Part shown: positions 8,194 through 17,100 of the stretch, piece after piece
How the letters are laid out: the number at the start of each line of letters is the position of its first letter
Numbering within the stretch: the first letter of the stretch is position 1
Assembly (NCBI RefSeq): GCF_900109165.1
Contig: NZ_FNZF01000005.1
Coordinates: 1 to 64,000 of the forward strand
Origin: Bhargavaea ginsengi
GTDB taxonomy: Bacteria > Bacillota > Bacilli > Bacillales_A > Planococcaceae
Length of the DNA: 64,000 bases
Direction of reading: 5' to 3'
Notes under the pieces: generated by a model
Told to the model about the DNA's origin: nothing
The model's database searches: none
Seen by the model: the letters and a program-made list of their open reading frames with translations, nothing else
Made by a program: the position numbers and the translations under genes

Positions 8194-10710
8194 TCATCCT
8201 CGTTTGATTTTATAGCCACTTCTTAAGAAGCAGTATCCTGCAACCACCAAAATGACTATAGATAAAGCCATTACCACGGCACCGGTCCAGAAGCCGATGG
8301 ATGGTTCGTTCAGTTCCGTAGCGAGTTCTCCGTTTAATATTCTTCCCGCTTCCAGATAAGTGAACGGAAGGTAAGCTGCCATTTCCTGCAAGGTCGTTCG
8401 TGCCATATAGAAACCGCCTCCTGCCAGAAGGAATGTTAAGGCCAGCACTGTTGCTGTATGCCGGAAGAAAATCGATAGAGCAATGGACAAGATAAGAAGA
8501 AATGCAAGCGACAGAAGCGATAGGACAATTCCCTGCCACACATAGTCACCAAGCGGAATAAAACCGTATCCGTAACCCGAAGAACGCATTCCGCCGTAAT
8601 CCGGGCCGGAAGCAATCTTCTCCGGGACATAATAGAGGATTGGATAGGACCAGTCACCGAACCGGTAGAATATCGTACCGAGAAGCAGGATCAGTCCATA
8701 AAGTCCCGTCATAGAGGCTGCAGCCGCAATTACGGCGTTCATCGCTTTGCCCATAAACACGGAAGAGGGATGGACTGGCTGCGTCAAAAGAAAATCGATC
8801 GGCCTCTTCTTCCCTCTCTCTGCCGCAAATCCTCCCCCCAACAGAAACACAAATAAAAGAATGGGTAAAAGGTACATGGCAGATGATAATAGATGATAGA
8901 TGGAGAACAACCCGCCCGCATCCACTTTCCGGTTCTCCGCCTTCCATTGGCGCCGCTCCTTCTCATGATCCCCCCAATTATCCCGGACAGATACGGCAAG
9001 CTCGCCGGGAAAGACCGGAGCGACATCATGCTCCATCATCCATTCTTTCTCTGCCAGTGATACATCCTCATTGAATGTACCGATGCCCACAGGTGCGGAA
9101 CCGCTTCCGACATTATAAAAATTTCCAATTGTCATCCTGTAAGAACTGAAAATCGTAAAGAACTGATTGGCATAGAATCGCCGCCAATCCCTTTCCTCAA
9201 ATGCCTCGATCTTATCCAACTCGATTGAATGGCGGACTTCATACATCCTTGAGGTTTCCCTCATGTCATCCGCCGGGGTGCGATTGTTTTCCCCACTGTT
9301 TCCTGCGTCTGTTTCCACTGACATTTGCTCGGCCTCTTCCGCCCATTTCAAGAGTTCTTTTTTTAAAGACAGATTTATTTCAGCTTGTTCTCTTACTCGG
9401 TCAAAATATGTCTCACGGTGCTTTTCAGCAGACTCATGTAGCAAATAATAACCAAATGATATTGCCAATAATAGTAAGATGAGTCCCTGTCTAAATAAAC
9501 CCAGCCTTTTCACTTTTCTCCACTCAAAGACAGCGAGTTTAACAGCATTCCGCTTTCCTGCGGTTAACTTCTCTCCTGAAAACCTTCGAAGGCTGGCTAT
9601 GCGGTTCTCTGTCGAGCTGACGGGAGTGAAAAGAGCCAGGACAAGAAGTATTGCCGAACAGGTCAATGAGACAGCTACAATCTTCCAGTCTGAGCCATTC
9701 GGCATGGAATAGACAATTTCAGTCCAGCGCAGCGACGTGAATGCATGATAGGGAAACGGTATCAAATCTGCCGTTACATACCCGAGCAATCCAATAAAGA
9801 AAGTGATCGATAGGGCCGGGAATGAGTAGACTGTGCGGATGCCGACTAAAATTGATAAGGTGAACAGGAAAATAATGCTGCAAGCAAAAATAAGAACTCC
9901 CCTTCCCAGCCATGCCGAGAATGAAATGATAGAGAACCCTTGATCGTCACCTACAACAATCGGATAGAGCCACTCAACCTTTCCCCCTCCCAAAAGAATC
10001 GGGAGTAGTAGAGTTGTTCCTATGGCTATAAAAACATAAAAAACAACGACAATCAGCAATGAGACAAACTTCGAGAGTAAAACTAGCCGGCTGTGCAAGG
10101 GTGTTGACCGCAGTAATCGCCATGTATGACTTTCCCGTTCCATTACTTCAATATTTCCGAAAAGAAGAATTAAAAGGGCGAGCCCCGGCAAACTGAATAA
10201 GAAGACACTTGTATCCTTCAGAAACAAATGTGGAGATAAGGGGTATTGTTCATTTTCGTACGCAATCCCATGCTCCACCATCCATTTAGTTTTTGCTTCT
10301 GCAATCTCAAGTTTTAACCCTTCAAGAGAATCAAAGGTGCCGCCATGCTCCTGATAATTCCGTACTCCTTTTATGAATGCCTGTTCAAATTCAGGATAAT
10401 CGCTCCAATTTTCATGATAAATCTCATTCCGCCATTCATAGAGAGTCCTGCTGACTTCTGATAATGCCTCCTGCCTCATTTCCAAACCGGGAAGAGTTCC
10501 TGATTCCAGTTCTTCCATTAGTCTTTTCTCTTCCACTTGAATGGATGATCGGTATTCATCTGTCTGAGCAAAGGCTTCTTCTTTCCAATTTTCCTGTGAT
10601 TCTCGATTTGATATGTAAACAACGATAATCACAGTTAATAGAAGAGTTATCAATAATACTATTTTTCTGCTTCGCCAAATTTTCTTTAATTCGAATGTCA
10701 GCAAATCCAA
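8194..10710 (-). CDS. ABC-2 type permease, two-half fusion protein
   Basis: An 838-residue membrane protein built of two similar halves. Each half starts with a cytoplasmic segment and a first helix (FELKKIWRSRKIV... at residue 5; FEWRKVKRLGLFRQ... near 396). Each then has a long extracytoplasmic domain and a block of about five helices with an ABC-2 loop (ERESHTWRLLRSTPLHSRLVLLSKF in the first half; ERGKKRPIDFLLTQPVHPSSVFMGK in the second). It therefore looks like an internal duplication supplying both transmembrane halves of one exporter, energised by the ATPase encoded next. Bacteriocin/antibiotic exporters and uncharacterised Bacillus ABC-2 systems share this plan; substrate unknown. The small secreted protein upstream may be its cargo or partner (inference). 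Confidence 0.85.
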   Translation of the reverse strand: MDLLTFELKKIWRSRKIVLLITLLLTVIIVVYISNRESQENWKEEAFAQTDEYRSSIQVEEKRLMEELESGTLPGLEMRQEALSEVSRTLYEWRNEIYHENWSDYPEFEQAFIKGVRNYQEHGGTFDSLEGLKLEIAEAKTKWMVEHGIAYENEQYPLSPHLFLKDTSVFLFSLPGLALLILLFGNIEVMERESHTWRLLRSTPLHSRLVLLSKFVSLLIVVVFYVFIAIGTTLLLPILLGGGKVEWLYPIVVGDDQGFSIISFSAWLGRGVLIFACSIIFLFTLSILVGIRTVYSFPALSITFFIGLLGYVTADLIPFPYHAFTSLRWTEIVYSMPNGSDWKIVAVSLTCSAILLVLALFTPVSSTENRIASLRRFSGEKLTAGKRNAVKLAVFEWRKVKRLGLFRQGLILLLLAISFGYYLLHESAEKHRETYFDRVREQAEINLSLKKELLKWAEEAEQMSVETDAGNSGENNRTPADDMRETSRMYEVRHSIELDKIEAFEERDWRRFYANQFFTIFSSYRMTIGNFYNVGSGSAPVGIGTFNEDVSLAEKEWMMEHDVAPVFPGELAVSVRDNWGDHEKERRQWKAENRKVDAGGLFSIYHLLSSAMYLLPILLFVFLLGGGFAAERGKKRPIDFLLTQPVHPSSVFMGKAMNAVIAAAASMTGLYGLILLLGTIFYRFGDWSYPILYYVPEKIASGPDYGGMRSSGYGYGFIPLGDYVWQGIVLSLLSLAFLLILSIALSIFFRHTATVLALTFLLAGGGFYMARTTLQEMAAYLPFTYLEAGRILNGELATELNEPSIGFWTGAVVMALSIVILVVAGYCFLRSGYKIKRG

Positions 10711-10788
10711 ATCCTCCGTTGATGAAATTTAATCAAGGTCATCATCGAAATAAAGTCATTCATCGAATGATGTGATACTGACTAACAA

Positions 10789-10819
10789 ATAGAATGCCTG
10801 GGGTCACCAGGCATTCTAT
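10789..10819 (-). terminator. 13-bp hairpin between the secreted peptide gene and the permease
   Basis: ATAGAATGCCTGG (10789-10801) pairs with CCAGGCATTCTAT (10807-10819), with a 5-nt loop. The T-rich tail on the minus strand is weak (TATTTGTT), so it could terminate only partly and let some transcripts continue into the permease. Confidence 0.6.
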
Positions 10820-10940
10820 ATAACTCTATTAATAAAGTGGATAAGGAAGCGGGCTCCTAAAAAGACGTCCTTTATAAACATGCACACCTAATGAGTAACC
10901 AGCGTATGGTAAATATCCACGATATAGCGTTCCGCCTTGA

Positions 10941-11123
10941 TTAACAGAATAAAAAAATGGCATCCCCAGAATAAGTTGATCTTTGCACAGTCCAATTTAT
11001 GGTGTCTGCTGCCGCCAAAGTTCCTACATTCCCACTGGTTGATTGAGAGTTTGCAGATACAGGAGAAATAATCAACAAACAGCCAACTAACAAAGCACCC
11101 ATAAAACCACTTATCCTTTTCAT
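10941..11123 (-). CDS. Small secreted protein, reading frame probably broken
   Basis: As read this encodes 60 residues: a signal peptide (Lys-Arg, a hydrophobic core of about 15, then SPVSANS, cleavage probably near residue 23) and a short Ser/Thr-rich mature part. AAGGAGGTG lies 6 nt before the ATG, so the start is convincing. The frame stops just after a run of seven T (10951-10957 on the plus strand). Dropping one T joins it to a second open frame ending at 10829, which gives a 97-residue protein with a regular Tyr/Gly-rich end (GGTLYRGYLPYAGYSLGV). A homopolymer sequencing error, a recent pseudogene or slippage would all fit. Not recognised; no function is claimed. Confidence 0.6.
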   Translation of the reverse strand: MKRISGFMGALLVGCLLIISPVSANSQSTSGNVGTLAAADTINWTVQRSTYSGDAIFLFC

Positions 11124-11149
11124 ATTTTCCACCTCCTTCCTTGGAAAAT

Positions 11150-11178
11150 ATTATAACAAACAATTAAATTTTATTTAA
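11150..11178 (-). promoter_or_regulatory. putative promoter of the small secreted protein gene
   Basis: On the minus strand a perfect TATAAT (11150-11155) lies just upstream of the ribosome site; 17 bp further up is only a weak -35 (TTAAAT). The stretch 11133-11230 is very AT-rich and holds nothing else recognisable. Confidence 0.45.
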
Positions 11179-11230
11179 TAGTCTTATTTTACTTTTTTGT
11201 ATTTTCAAATTATTTTAGCTTTCATTTAAT

Positions 11231-11258
11231 AAGACGGACCATCTTCACGGTCCGTCTT
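11231..11258 (-). terminator. terminator of the peptide ABC operon
   Basis: AAGACGGACC (11231-11240) pairs with GGTCCGTCTT (11249-11258), 11 bp downstream of the dppC stop on the minus strand, followed by a moderately T-rich tail. Confidence 0.75.
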
Positions 11259-11269
11259 GGAGATTTTAT

Positions 11270-12160
11270 TCAACTCTTCATCTTCGGATCCAGCGCATCC
11301 CGCAGGCCATCCCCCATCAGGTTGAATCCAAGGACGGTCAGCATGATGGCGAGTCCCGGGAAGATCATCGTCCACGGGGCGTCGCGCAGGTAGTTTCGGG
11401 CATCAGACAGCATCTTGCCCCACTCCGGCGCGGGGGCCTGGGCGCCGAGCCCGAGAAAACCGAGCGCTGCCGCTTCGAGGATGGCCGTTGCGACCGCAAG
11501 GGTCCCCTGCACGATAACCGGAGCCATCGAATTCGGCAGGATGTGCGAGAACAGGATCCTCGTGTCTTTCATGCCGATTCCTTTGGCTGCCATGATGTAC
11601 TCATCCTGCTTGATGCTCAGCACCCTGGAGCGGATCAGCCGCCCGAAGTTCGGAACGTTGATGACCGCGATTGCGATCAGCGCGTTCTGGAGCGACGGCC
11701 CCAGAACGGAGACGATCGCGATGGCGAGCAAAATCGACGGGAACGCGAGCATGATATCGAACAGGCGGGAAATAATCGTATCCACCCATCGCCCGTAATA
11801 ACCCGCGATGATTCCAAGCAGGCTTCCGACAATCACCGACCCGATCACAGAGAAGAACCCGACCCATAGCGAAATCCTTGCCCCGTGGATTACACGGGAC
11901 AGAATGTCGCGGCCAAAATCGTCAGTACCGAACCAGTGCTCAGCGCTCGGTGCCATCAGGCGCTTGGACATATCCTGCTCGTTGATGCCCTCTGGTGCGA
12001 TCAGCGGCCCGGCAAATGCAAGTAAAACAAACATGAGGACGATCACCGCGCCGAAGAGGGCCGCCTTGCTTTTCCGGAATCCTGTCCAGGCTTCCCGCCA
12101 AGGACCGGCCACCTTTTCTTCCGGTTCCCGGGGTATTTGCTGTGTGACTGTTTCAGACAT
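11270..12160 (-). CDS. dppC: Oligopeptide/dipeptide ABC transporter permease (DppC/OppC)
   Basis: A 296-residue inner-membrane permease. After a cytoplasmic N-terminus comes one helix (about 33-55) and the OppC-type segment HWFGTDDFGRDILSRVIHGAR. Five further helices follow, carrying the EAA loop (YIMAAKGIGMKDTRILFSHILPN) that contacts the ATPases. It closes the five-gene operon, 17 bp after dppB, and is followed by a terminator. Confidence 0.94.
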   Translation of the reverse strand: MSETVTQQIPREPEEKVAGPWREAWTGFRKSKAALFGAVIVLMFVLLAFAGPLIAPEGINEQDMSKRLMAPSAEHWFGTDDFGRDILSRVIHGARISLWVGFFSVIGSVIVGSLLGIIAGYYGRWVDTIISRLFDIMLAFPSILLAIAIVSVLGPSLQNALIAIAVINVPNFGRLIRSRVLSIKQDEYIMAAKGIGMKDTRILFSHILPNSMAPVIVQGTLAVATAILEAAALGFLGLGAQAPAPEWGKMLSDARNYLRDAPWTMIFPGLAIMLTVLGFNLMGDGLRDALDPKMKS

Positions 12161-12177
12161 GTGGCTTCCCCCTTTCC

Positions 12178-13182
12178 TCAGTCATACTTGATGCGCGGGT
12201 CGACGACACTGTAGAGAATGTCGACAAGCAGGTTGATCATCACGAAGAAAAATGCAACAACGAGTATGCCGGACTGGATCACCGGATAGTCCCGGAAACC
12301 GATGGCGTCATAGATATAGCGGCCGATCCCCGGCCACCCGAAGATCGTCTCGGTCAGGATGGCCCCGCCGAGCAGAATCCCCATCTGAAGGCCGATGACC
12401 GTCAGCACCGGGATGATCGCATTTTTTAGCGCATGCTTGTACACGACGAGCGACATCCTCTGGCCCTTGGACCGCGCAGTTCGGACAAAGTCGGACCGCA
12501 TGACTTCAAGCATGCTCGAGCGCGTCATCCGGGCGATGATCGCCATCGGAATGGTCGCGAGTGCAATACCGGGCAGGATCAGATGCCTGATCACTTCACC
12601 AAGCTGGTCGAAACGGCCCTGGATGATCGTATCGATCACATAAAGTCCGGTGATCGCGTTGACGGGATTTCTCACTTCCTCGCGGCCCGTTGTCGGCAGC
12701 ATGTTCAGCTCAATTCCGAAAATCCACTGCTCCATGAGCCCGAGCCAGAAGATCGGCATCGACACTCCGATCAGGGCGACCACCATCGCGGCATAGTCGA
12801 ACCAGGAGTTCTGGAACCATGCGGAGATGATGCCGGCATTGACGCCGATGATAATCGCGATAATCATGGCGAACACGGCAAGTTCGATCGTCGCCGCCAG
12901 GTACGGCCAGATTTCCTGGGCGACCGGTGCACGTGTTCTGAGTGACTCGCCGAGGTCACCTGTCAGGATTCCTGCGAGGAATTCAAAGTACTGCGTATAC
13001 CACGGCTGATCGAGTCCAAGCTTGGCCTCGAGTGAGGCGACCGCTTCAGGCGATGCCTGCTGGCCGAGGATGACCTGTGCCGGATTGCCCGGGATCGCGC
13101 GGATGATCATAAAGACGATGAACGTCATCCCGAGCAGCACCGGGATCAGCTGCAGGAGCCGCTTTCCGATGTATTGGAGCAT
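12178..13182 (-). CDS. dppB: Oligopeptide/dipeptide ABC transporter permease (DppB/OppB)
   Basis: A 334-residue permease with the DppB/OppB hallmarks. The first helix is followed by AIPGNPAQVILG, and a periplasmic segment holds LGLDQPWYTQYFEFLAGILTGDLGES. The transporter core has the EAA loop FVRTARSKGQRMSLVVYKHALKN, and the end is DPRIKYD. ATG 13182 is preceded by GGGAGTGGTAACC; an in-frame GTG nine bases upstream is less likely. It forms the membrane channel with DppC. Confidence 0.94.
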   Translation of the reverse strand: MLQYIGKRLLQLIPVLLGMTFIVFMIIRAIPGNPAQVILGQQASPEAVASLEAKLGLDQPWYTQYFEFLAGILTGDLGESLRTRAPVAQEIWPYLAATIELAVFAMIIAIIIGVNAGIISAWFQNSWFDYAAMVVALIGVSMPIFWLGLMEQWIFGIELNMLPTTGREEVRNPVNAITGLYVIDTIIQGRFDQLGEVIRHLILPGIALATIPMAIIARMTRSSMLEVMRSDFVRTARSKGQRMSLVVYKHALKNAIIPVLTVIGLQMGILLGGAILTETIFGWPGIGRYIYDAIGFRDYPVIQSGILVVAFFFVMINLLVDILYSVVDPRIKYD

Positions 13183-13257
13183 GGTTACCACTCCCTGAGT
13201 TCAGATTCTATGAATGGGAAAGGGGAAGAGGCGGTCACGCCCTTCCCCCTCCTTTCA

Positions 13258-14880
13258 TCAGTTGAAGTCGACGTTGCTCAAGATGTCCGAACCCGTCGGA
13301 TGCGCCTTGAAGCCGGTGATGTCCGCAGAACCCGCAAGGAGCGGTGTGGAGTGCGCGAGCGGCACCCACGGCGCGTCATCATGGATGATTTCCTGGGCCT
13401 TGGCATAAAGTTCGTTCCGTGTGTCTTCATCGACTTCGGTCTGTGCCTGGATCAGGATCTCATGAAGCTCTGCATTGTCGTAGTACGTATAGTTGTTGCT
13501 GCCGATGTTATCTCCATCAAGAAGGGCATAGATAAAGTTATCCGCATCCCCGTTGTCCCCTGTCCAGCCGAGAAGGAATGCATCCGCTTCCCCTTTGCTC
13601 GCTTTTTCGAGGTACGTGGCCCACTCATAGGAGACGATTTCCGCTATCACGCCGATATCGGCAAGGTTCTTCTGGATGACTTCCGCCACCTTCGCGCCGT
13701 CCGGCATGTACGGGCGGGGAACCGGCATTGCCCACAGTTCCATCTCGAAGCCGTCCGGGTAGCCTGCTTCGGCAAGGAGTTCCTTCGCCTTCTCAGGGTC
13801 GTACTCATAACCTTCGATGCTGTCGTTGTATGCAGGGATCGACGGCGGGATCGGGTTTTTCGCCGGCTCTGCCGCGCCCTCGAAGAATGCGTCGATGATC
13901 GCCTGTTTGTCGATAGCGTGGTTGAATGCCTGGCGGACAAGCTTATCGCCGAACGGCTCACGTGTCACGGTCAGCCCGAGGTATCCGATGTTGAGCGACG
14001 GGCGCTCGAACAGCTGCAGATTCTCGTCATCGCCGATGGTTGCCTGGTCGGACGGGTTGATGCCGTCAGCCAGGTCGATGTCACCTGTAATCAGTGCGTT
14101 GAGACGGGCACCGTTATCCGGAATGGAACGGAAGACGACGCGGTCCAGCTTAGGAAGGCCTTCCTTCCAGTACTCTTCGTTCTTCTCGATTGTGATCGAG
14201 TCGTTGCGCTTCCACTCGACAAACTTGAACGGCCCGGTACCGACCGGATTTTCCCCGAAGCCATCGGAATCCGCTTCGAATGCTTCCGGGCTGCCGATGC
14301 CGAACATCGTCATCGCGAGGTTTTTCAGGAATGGTGCCTGCGGGCGTTTAAGCTGGAATACGACCGTGTAATCGGAATCCGCCGTTACGGACTCGATCAC
14401 GTGTCCTTCATCGCCCTTGAAGCCTCCGAACATGGACTGGTAGTAAGGGAACGTGTCCGCATCACCGTTTGCCCATCGCTCGAAATTCTTCACGACCGCT
14501 TCCGCATTGAAGTCGGTGCCGTCATGGAATTTTACGCCCTCTTCAAGCTGCAGCGTATAGGTCAGGCCATCTTCAGACGCTTCCCACTCTTTTGCCAGAC
14601 CCGGCTGGAGCGTTGTATCCTGCTCTCCGAAATTGATCAGTGTCTCAAAAATATTGGCCGCCACTTTCATCGACTCGCCGTCCGTCACGCGGGACGGATC
14701 CAGCGAGACGGAGTCACCGCCGCGCCCAAAGACGAGCGTCTTGCTTCCCCCACTGCTCTCGCCTGCGTTTTCGCCTTCAGTCTCCCCTTCGCTCCCGTTG
14801 CCGTTGCCGGAACTGCAGGCAGCAAGGACCATGGAGACGATCAGCAGGACGGCAAGCGTCCATAATTTCCCCTTTTTCAC
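13258..14880 (-). CDS. dppE: Peptide-binding lipoprotein of the ABC transporter (SBP family 5)
   Basis: A 540-residue extracellular solute-binding protein. It has a lipoprotein signal peptide with lipobox LAAC (Cys about 22), a Gly/Ser/Glu-rich linker, and the SBP_bac_5 fold starting at [15 protein letters not shown] with the family signature around [26 protein letters not shown]. It captures di-/oligopeptides or similar solutes outside the membrane and delivers them to DppBC. The start is GTG overlapping the dppF stop (GTGA), so translation is coupled. The specificity is not readable from sequence. Confidence 0.94.
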   Translation of the reverse strand: MKKGKLWTLAVLLIVSMVLAACSSGNGNGSEGETEGENAGESSGGSKTLVFGRGGDSVSLDPSRVTDGESMKVAANIFETLINFGEQDTTLQPGLAKEWEASEDGLTYTLQLEEGVKFHDGTDFNAEAVVKNFERWANGDADTFPYYQSMFGGFKGDEGHVIESVTADSDYTVVFQLKRPQAPFLKNLAMTMFGIGSPEAFEADSDGFGENPVGTGPFKFVEWKRNDSITIEKNEEYWKEGLPKLDRVVFRSIPDNGARLNALITGDIDLADGINPSDQATIGDDENLQLFERPSLNIGYLGLTVTREPFGDKLVRQAFNHAIDKQAIIDAFFEGAAEPAKNPIPPSIPAYNDSIEGYEYDPEKAKELLAEAGYPDGFEMELWAMPVPRPYMPDGAKVAEVIQKNLADIGVIAEIVSYEWATYLEKASKGEADAFLLGWTGDNGDADNFIYALLDGDNIGSNNYTYYDNAELHEILIQAQTEVDEDTRNELYAKAQEIIHDDAPWVPLAHSTPLLAGSADITGFKAHPTGSDILSNVDFN

Positions 14881-15896
14881 AATGACCCCTCCGTCACTAG
14901 TGTTTTATTATCATTGCCCCGTGCTTCCTCCGGATAAAGGTGGCACGCGACAGAATGACCGGTTTCCTGTTCCGACAATGCCGGAACTTTCGACTTGCAG
15001 ACTTCCATCCTGAACGGACACCGCGAATGGAACGGGCAGCCCGGAGGCGGATCGGCCGGGCTCGGAATATCTCCCTCAAGGACGATCTGCTCCCTGACAA
15101 ATCCTGGATCCGGCACGGGCACCGCAGAAAGCAGTGCCTGGGTGTATGGATGGAGCGGCTTTTCATAAAGCTGATCGCTCTCCGCAATCTCAACGATTCG
15201 GCCGAGGTACATGACCGCGACCCGGTCGCTAATGTGCCGGACAACGCTCAGGTCGTGCGAAATGAAGATGTACGTAAGCCCGAATTCCCGCTGCAGATCC
15301 TGCATCAGGTTCAGCACCTGGGACTGGATCGAAACATCAAGTGCGGATACCGGTTCATCCGCAATGATCAGCTTCGGGTTCGTCATGAGCGCCCTCGCAA
15401 TGCCGATCCGCTGCCGCTGTCCGCCGCTGAACTGGTGCGGATACCGGGTGGCGTGGTAGCCGCTCAGCCCGACAATCTCGAGAAACTCCCGGACCTTCCG
15501 CTTCCGTTCTTTTGGATCTTTCACCCCGTGCACGAGCAGAGGCTCCTCGAGGATTTTCCCGATCGTATGACGGGGGTTGAGTGATGCGTAAGGGTCCTGG
15601 AACACCATCTGGATGTCCCTGCGCGTCTTCCTCATCTCCTCGCTGCCAATAGCGGTCAGTTCCTTGCCGTCAAAGACGACTTTCCCCTCGGTGGGCTCCA
15701 AAAGCCGCATGAGCAGCCGTCCCGTCGTCGACTTTCCGCAGCCCGACTCGCCGACGATGCCGAGCGTCTCGCCCGGCATGACGGAGAAGCTGACACCGTC
15801 GACCGCCTTGACATGCCCTTTCACACGGCCGAGCGCCCCCTTCCTTACCGGAAAATGTTTTTTCAGTCCCTCAACCTTCAGCAAGGGCTCCTTCAT
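14877..15896 (-). CDS. dppF: Peptide ABC transporter ATP-binding protein (DppF/OppF)
   Basis: A 339-residue ATPase: Walker [10 protein letters not shown], signature [15 protein letters not shown], Walker [17 protein letters not shown]. It has the C-terminal oligopeptide/dipeptide domain with a Cys cluster ([14 protein letters not shown]) expected in DppD/DppF pairs, where it can bind an iron-sulfur centre. The N-terminal [24 protein letters not shown] is typical of the F-type subunit. It overlaps dppD by 26 bp and dppE by 4 bp. Confidence 0.94.
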   Translation of the reverse strand: MKEPLLKVEGLKKHFPVRKGALGRVKGHVKAVDGVSFSVMPGETLGIVGESGCGKSTTGRLLMRLLEPTEGKVVFDGKELTAIGSEEMRKTRRDIQMVFQDPYASLNPRHTIGKILEEPLLVHGVKDPKERKRKVREFLEIVGLSGYHATRYPHQFSGGQRQRIGIARALMTNPKLIIADEPVSALDVSIQSQVLNLMQDLQREFGLTYIFISHDLSVVRHISDRVAVMYLGRIVEIAESDQLYEKPLHPYTQALLSAVPVPDPGFVREQIVLEGDIPSPADPPPGCPFHSRCPFRMEVCKSKVPALSEQETGHSVACHLYPEEARGNDNKTLVTEGSL

Positions 15897-16887
15897 ATGC
15901 GCCCGCCTCCTTTCCCTCTCTCAGGAAGCAGCGGGCCCGGTGGCCATCACCCGTTTCATATAGATCCGGGTCATCTTCCAGGCACCGGCCGAATGCATAA
16001 GGACAGCGGGCCGCAAACCTGCACCCCGTTTTGATCGATCCCGGACGCGGGACATTCCCGGGAATGGGATCGAGCCTTTCCTGCTTAAAACGCATGTCCG
16101 GTACAGATTTCAGGAGCCCTTCCGTATAGGGGTGCTGCGGATTCCTGAAAATCTCCCGGACCGGCCCTTCCTCGACCACCTTGCCGGCATACATGACGAT
16201 GACCCTGCTGCATGTTTCCGCGACGACTCCGAGGTCGTGCGTAATCAGAAGGACCGCCGTGTCCAGCCGCTCGTTCAGATCTTTCATGAGCTTCAGGATC
16301 TGCGCCTGGATCGTCACATCCAGCGCAGTCGTCGGCTCATCGGCGATCAGCACTTTCGGCTCACAGATCAGCGCCATCGCAATCATGACACGCTGGCGCA
16401 TGCCGCCCGACAGTTGGTGAGGATATTCATTCATGATCTCTTCAGCGCGCGGAAGTCCGACGAGCCGGAGCATGTCGATGGCTTTGCCCCTCGCCGCTTT
16501 TTTGCTGATTTTCCGGTGGATGCGGAGCGGTTCGACCATCTGATCGCCGATCGTGAACAGCGGATTCAGTGAGGTCATCGGTTCCTGGAAGATCATCGCG
16601 ATTTCATTGCCGCGGACTTTTCTCATTTTCCGTTCATTGAGTTTCAGGAGATCCGTACCCCCATACAGGATCTCCCCTCCCGTGACTTTTCCCGGCGGGT
16701 TGGGCACAAGCCCCATGACCGAGAGCGATGTGACACTCTTGCCGCAGCCGGATTCCCCGACAATCCCGAGCACTTCACCCCTATACAGGTCGAAGTCCAC
16801 TCCGTCCACTGCCGGAACGACTCCACCGTCGGTGAAGAATGACGTGCGCAGCCCGCTCACCCCGAGCACTTTCTGTCGGCTGTCCAT
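15871..16887 (-). CDS. dppD: Peptide ABC transporter ATP-binding protein (DppD/OppD)
   Basis: A 338-residue ATPase: Walker [10 protein letters not shown], signature [15 protein letters not shown], Walker [19 protein letters not shown]-terminal Cys-rich motif is present ([14 protein letters not shown]). ATG 16887 ([13 protein letters not shown]) is chosen because GGGGGAG lies 6 nt upstream. A longer reading back to 17022 runs through the promoter region and adds an unrelated tail. First gene of the operon dppD-F-E-B-C. Confidence 0.93.
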   Translation of the reverse strand: MDSRQKVLGVSGLRTSFFTDGGVVPAVDGVDFDLYRGEVLGIVGESGCGKSVTSLSVMGLVPNPPGKVTGGEILYGGTDLLKLNERKMRKVRGNEIAMIFQEPMTSLNPLFTIGDQMVEPLRIHRKISKKAARGKAIDMLRLVGLPRAEEIMNEYPHQLSGGMRQRVMIAMALICEPKVLIADEPTTALDVTIQAQILKLMKDLNERLDTAVLLITHDLGVVAETCSRVIVMYAGKVVEEGPVREIFRNPQHPYTEGLLKSVPDMRFKQERLDPIPGNVPRPGSIKTGCRFAARCPYAFGRCLEDDPDLYETGDGHRARCFLREGKEAGAYEGALAEG

Positions 16888-16975
16888 GCCGTCTCCCCCT
16901 TTTCTCTCTTTGCAGGTTTTTGCATCCCCAAAAATTGCAGGCGCTTTCATTTTTCTGATGATTCTGCGTTCTCTT

Positions 16976-17003
16976 ATTATACAAATCCCGCTGTGAGATT
17001 CAA
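16976..17003 (-). promoter_or_regulatory. promoter of the dpp operon
   Basis: On the minus strand TTGAAT (16998-17003), a 16-bp spacer and TATAAT (16976-16981), 89 bp upstream of the dppD start. The leader between them shows no riboswitch or obvious operator. Confidence 0.65.
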
Positions 17004-17063
17004 GGCTTTCTTTGGAAGTCATACCTCTTACTTGATGACAAAAGTCCCTGATCGACGATAAAA

Positions 17064-17087
17064 CCCGCTTCTCTGCTGAGAAGCGGG
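17064..17087 (-). terminator. terminator of ygaD
   Basis: CCCGCTTCT (17064-17072) pairs with AGAAGCGGG (17079-17087), followed by TTTTAT on the minus strand, just after the ygaD stop. Confidence 0.85.
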
Positions 17088-17100
17088 CTGCAAATGAATG

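Noticed and set aside
13174-14865. A long open frame of 563 codons on the plus strand opposite the peptide-binding lipoprotein gene
   Set aside because: It is the mirror of dppE: no ribosome site, improbable composition, and the minus-strand gene has a lipobox and family motifs.
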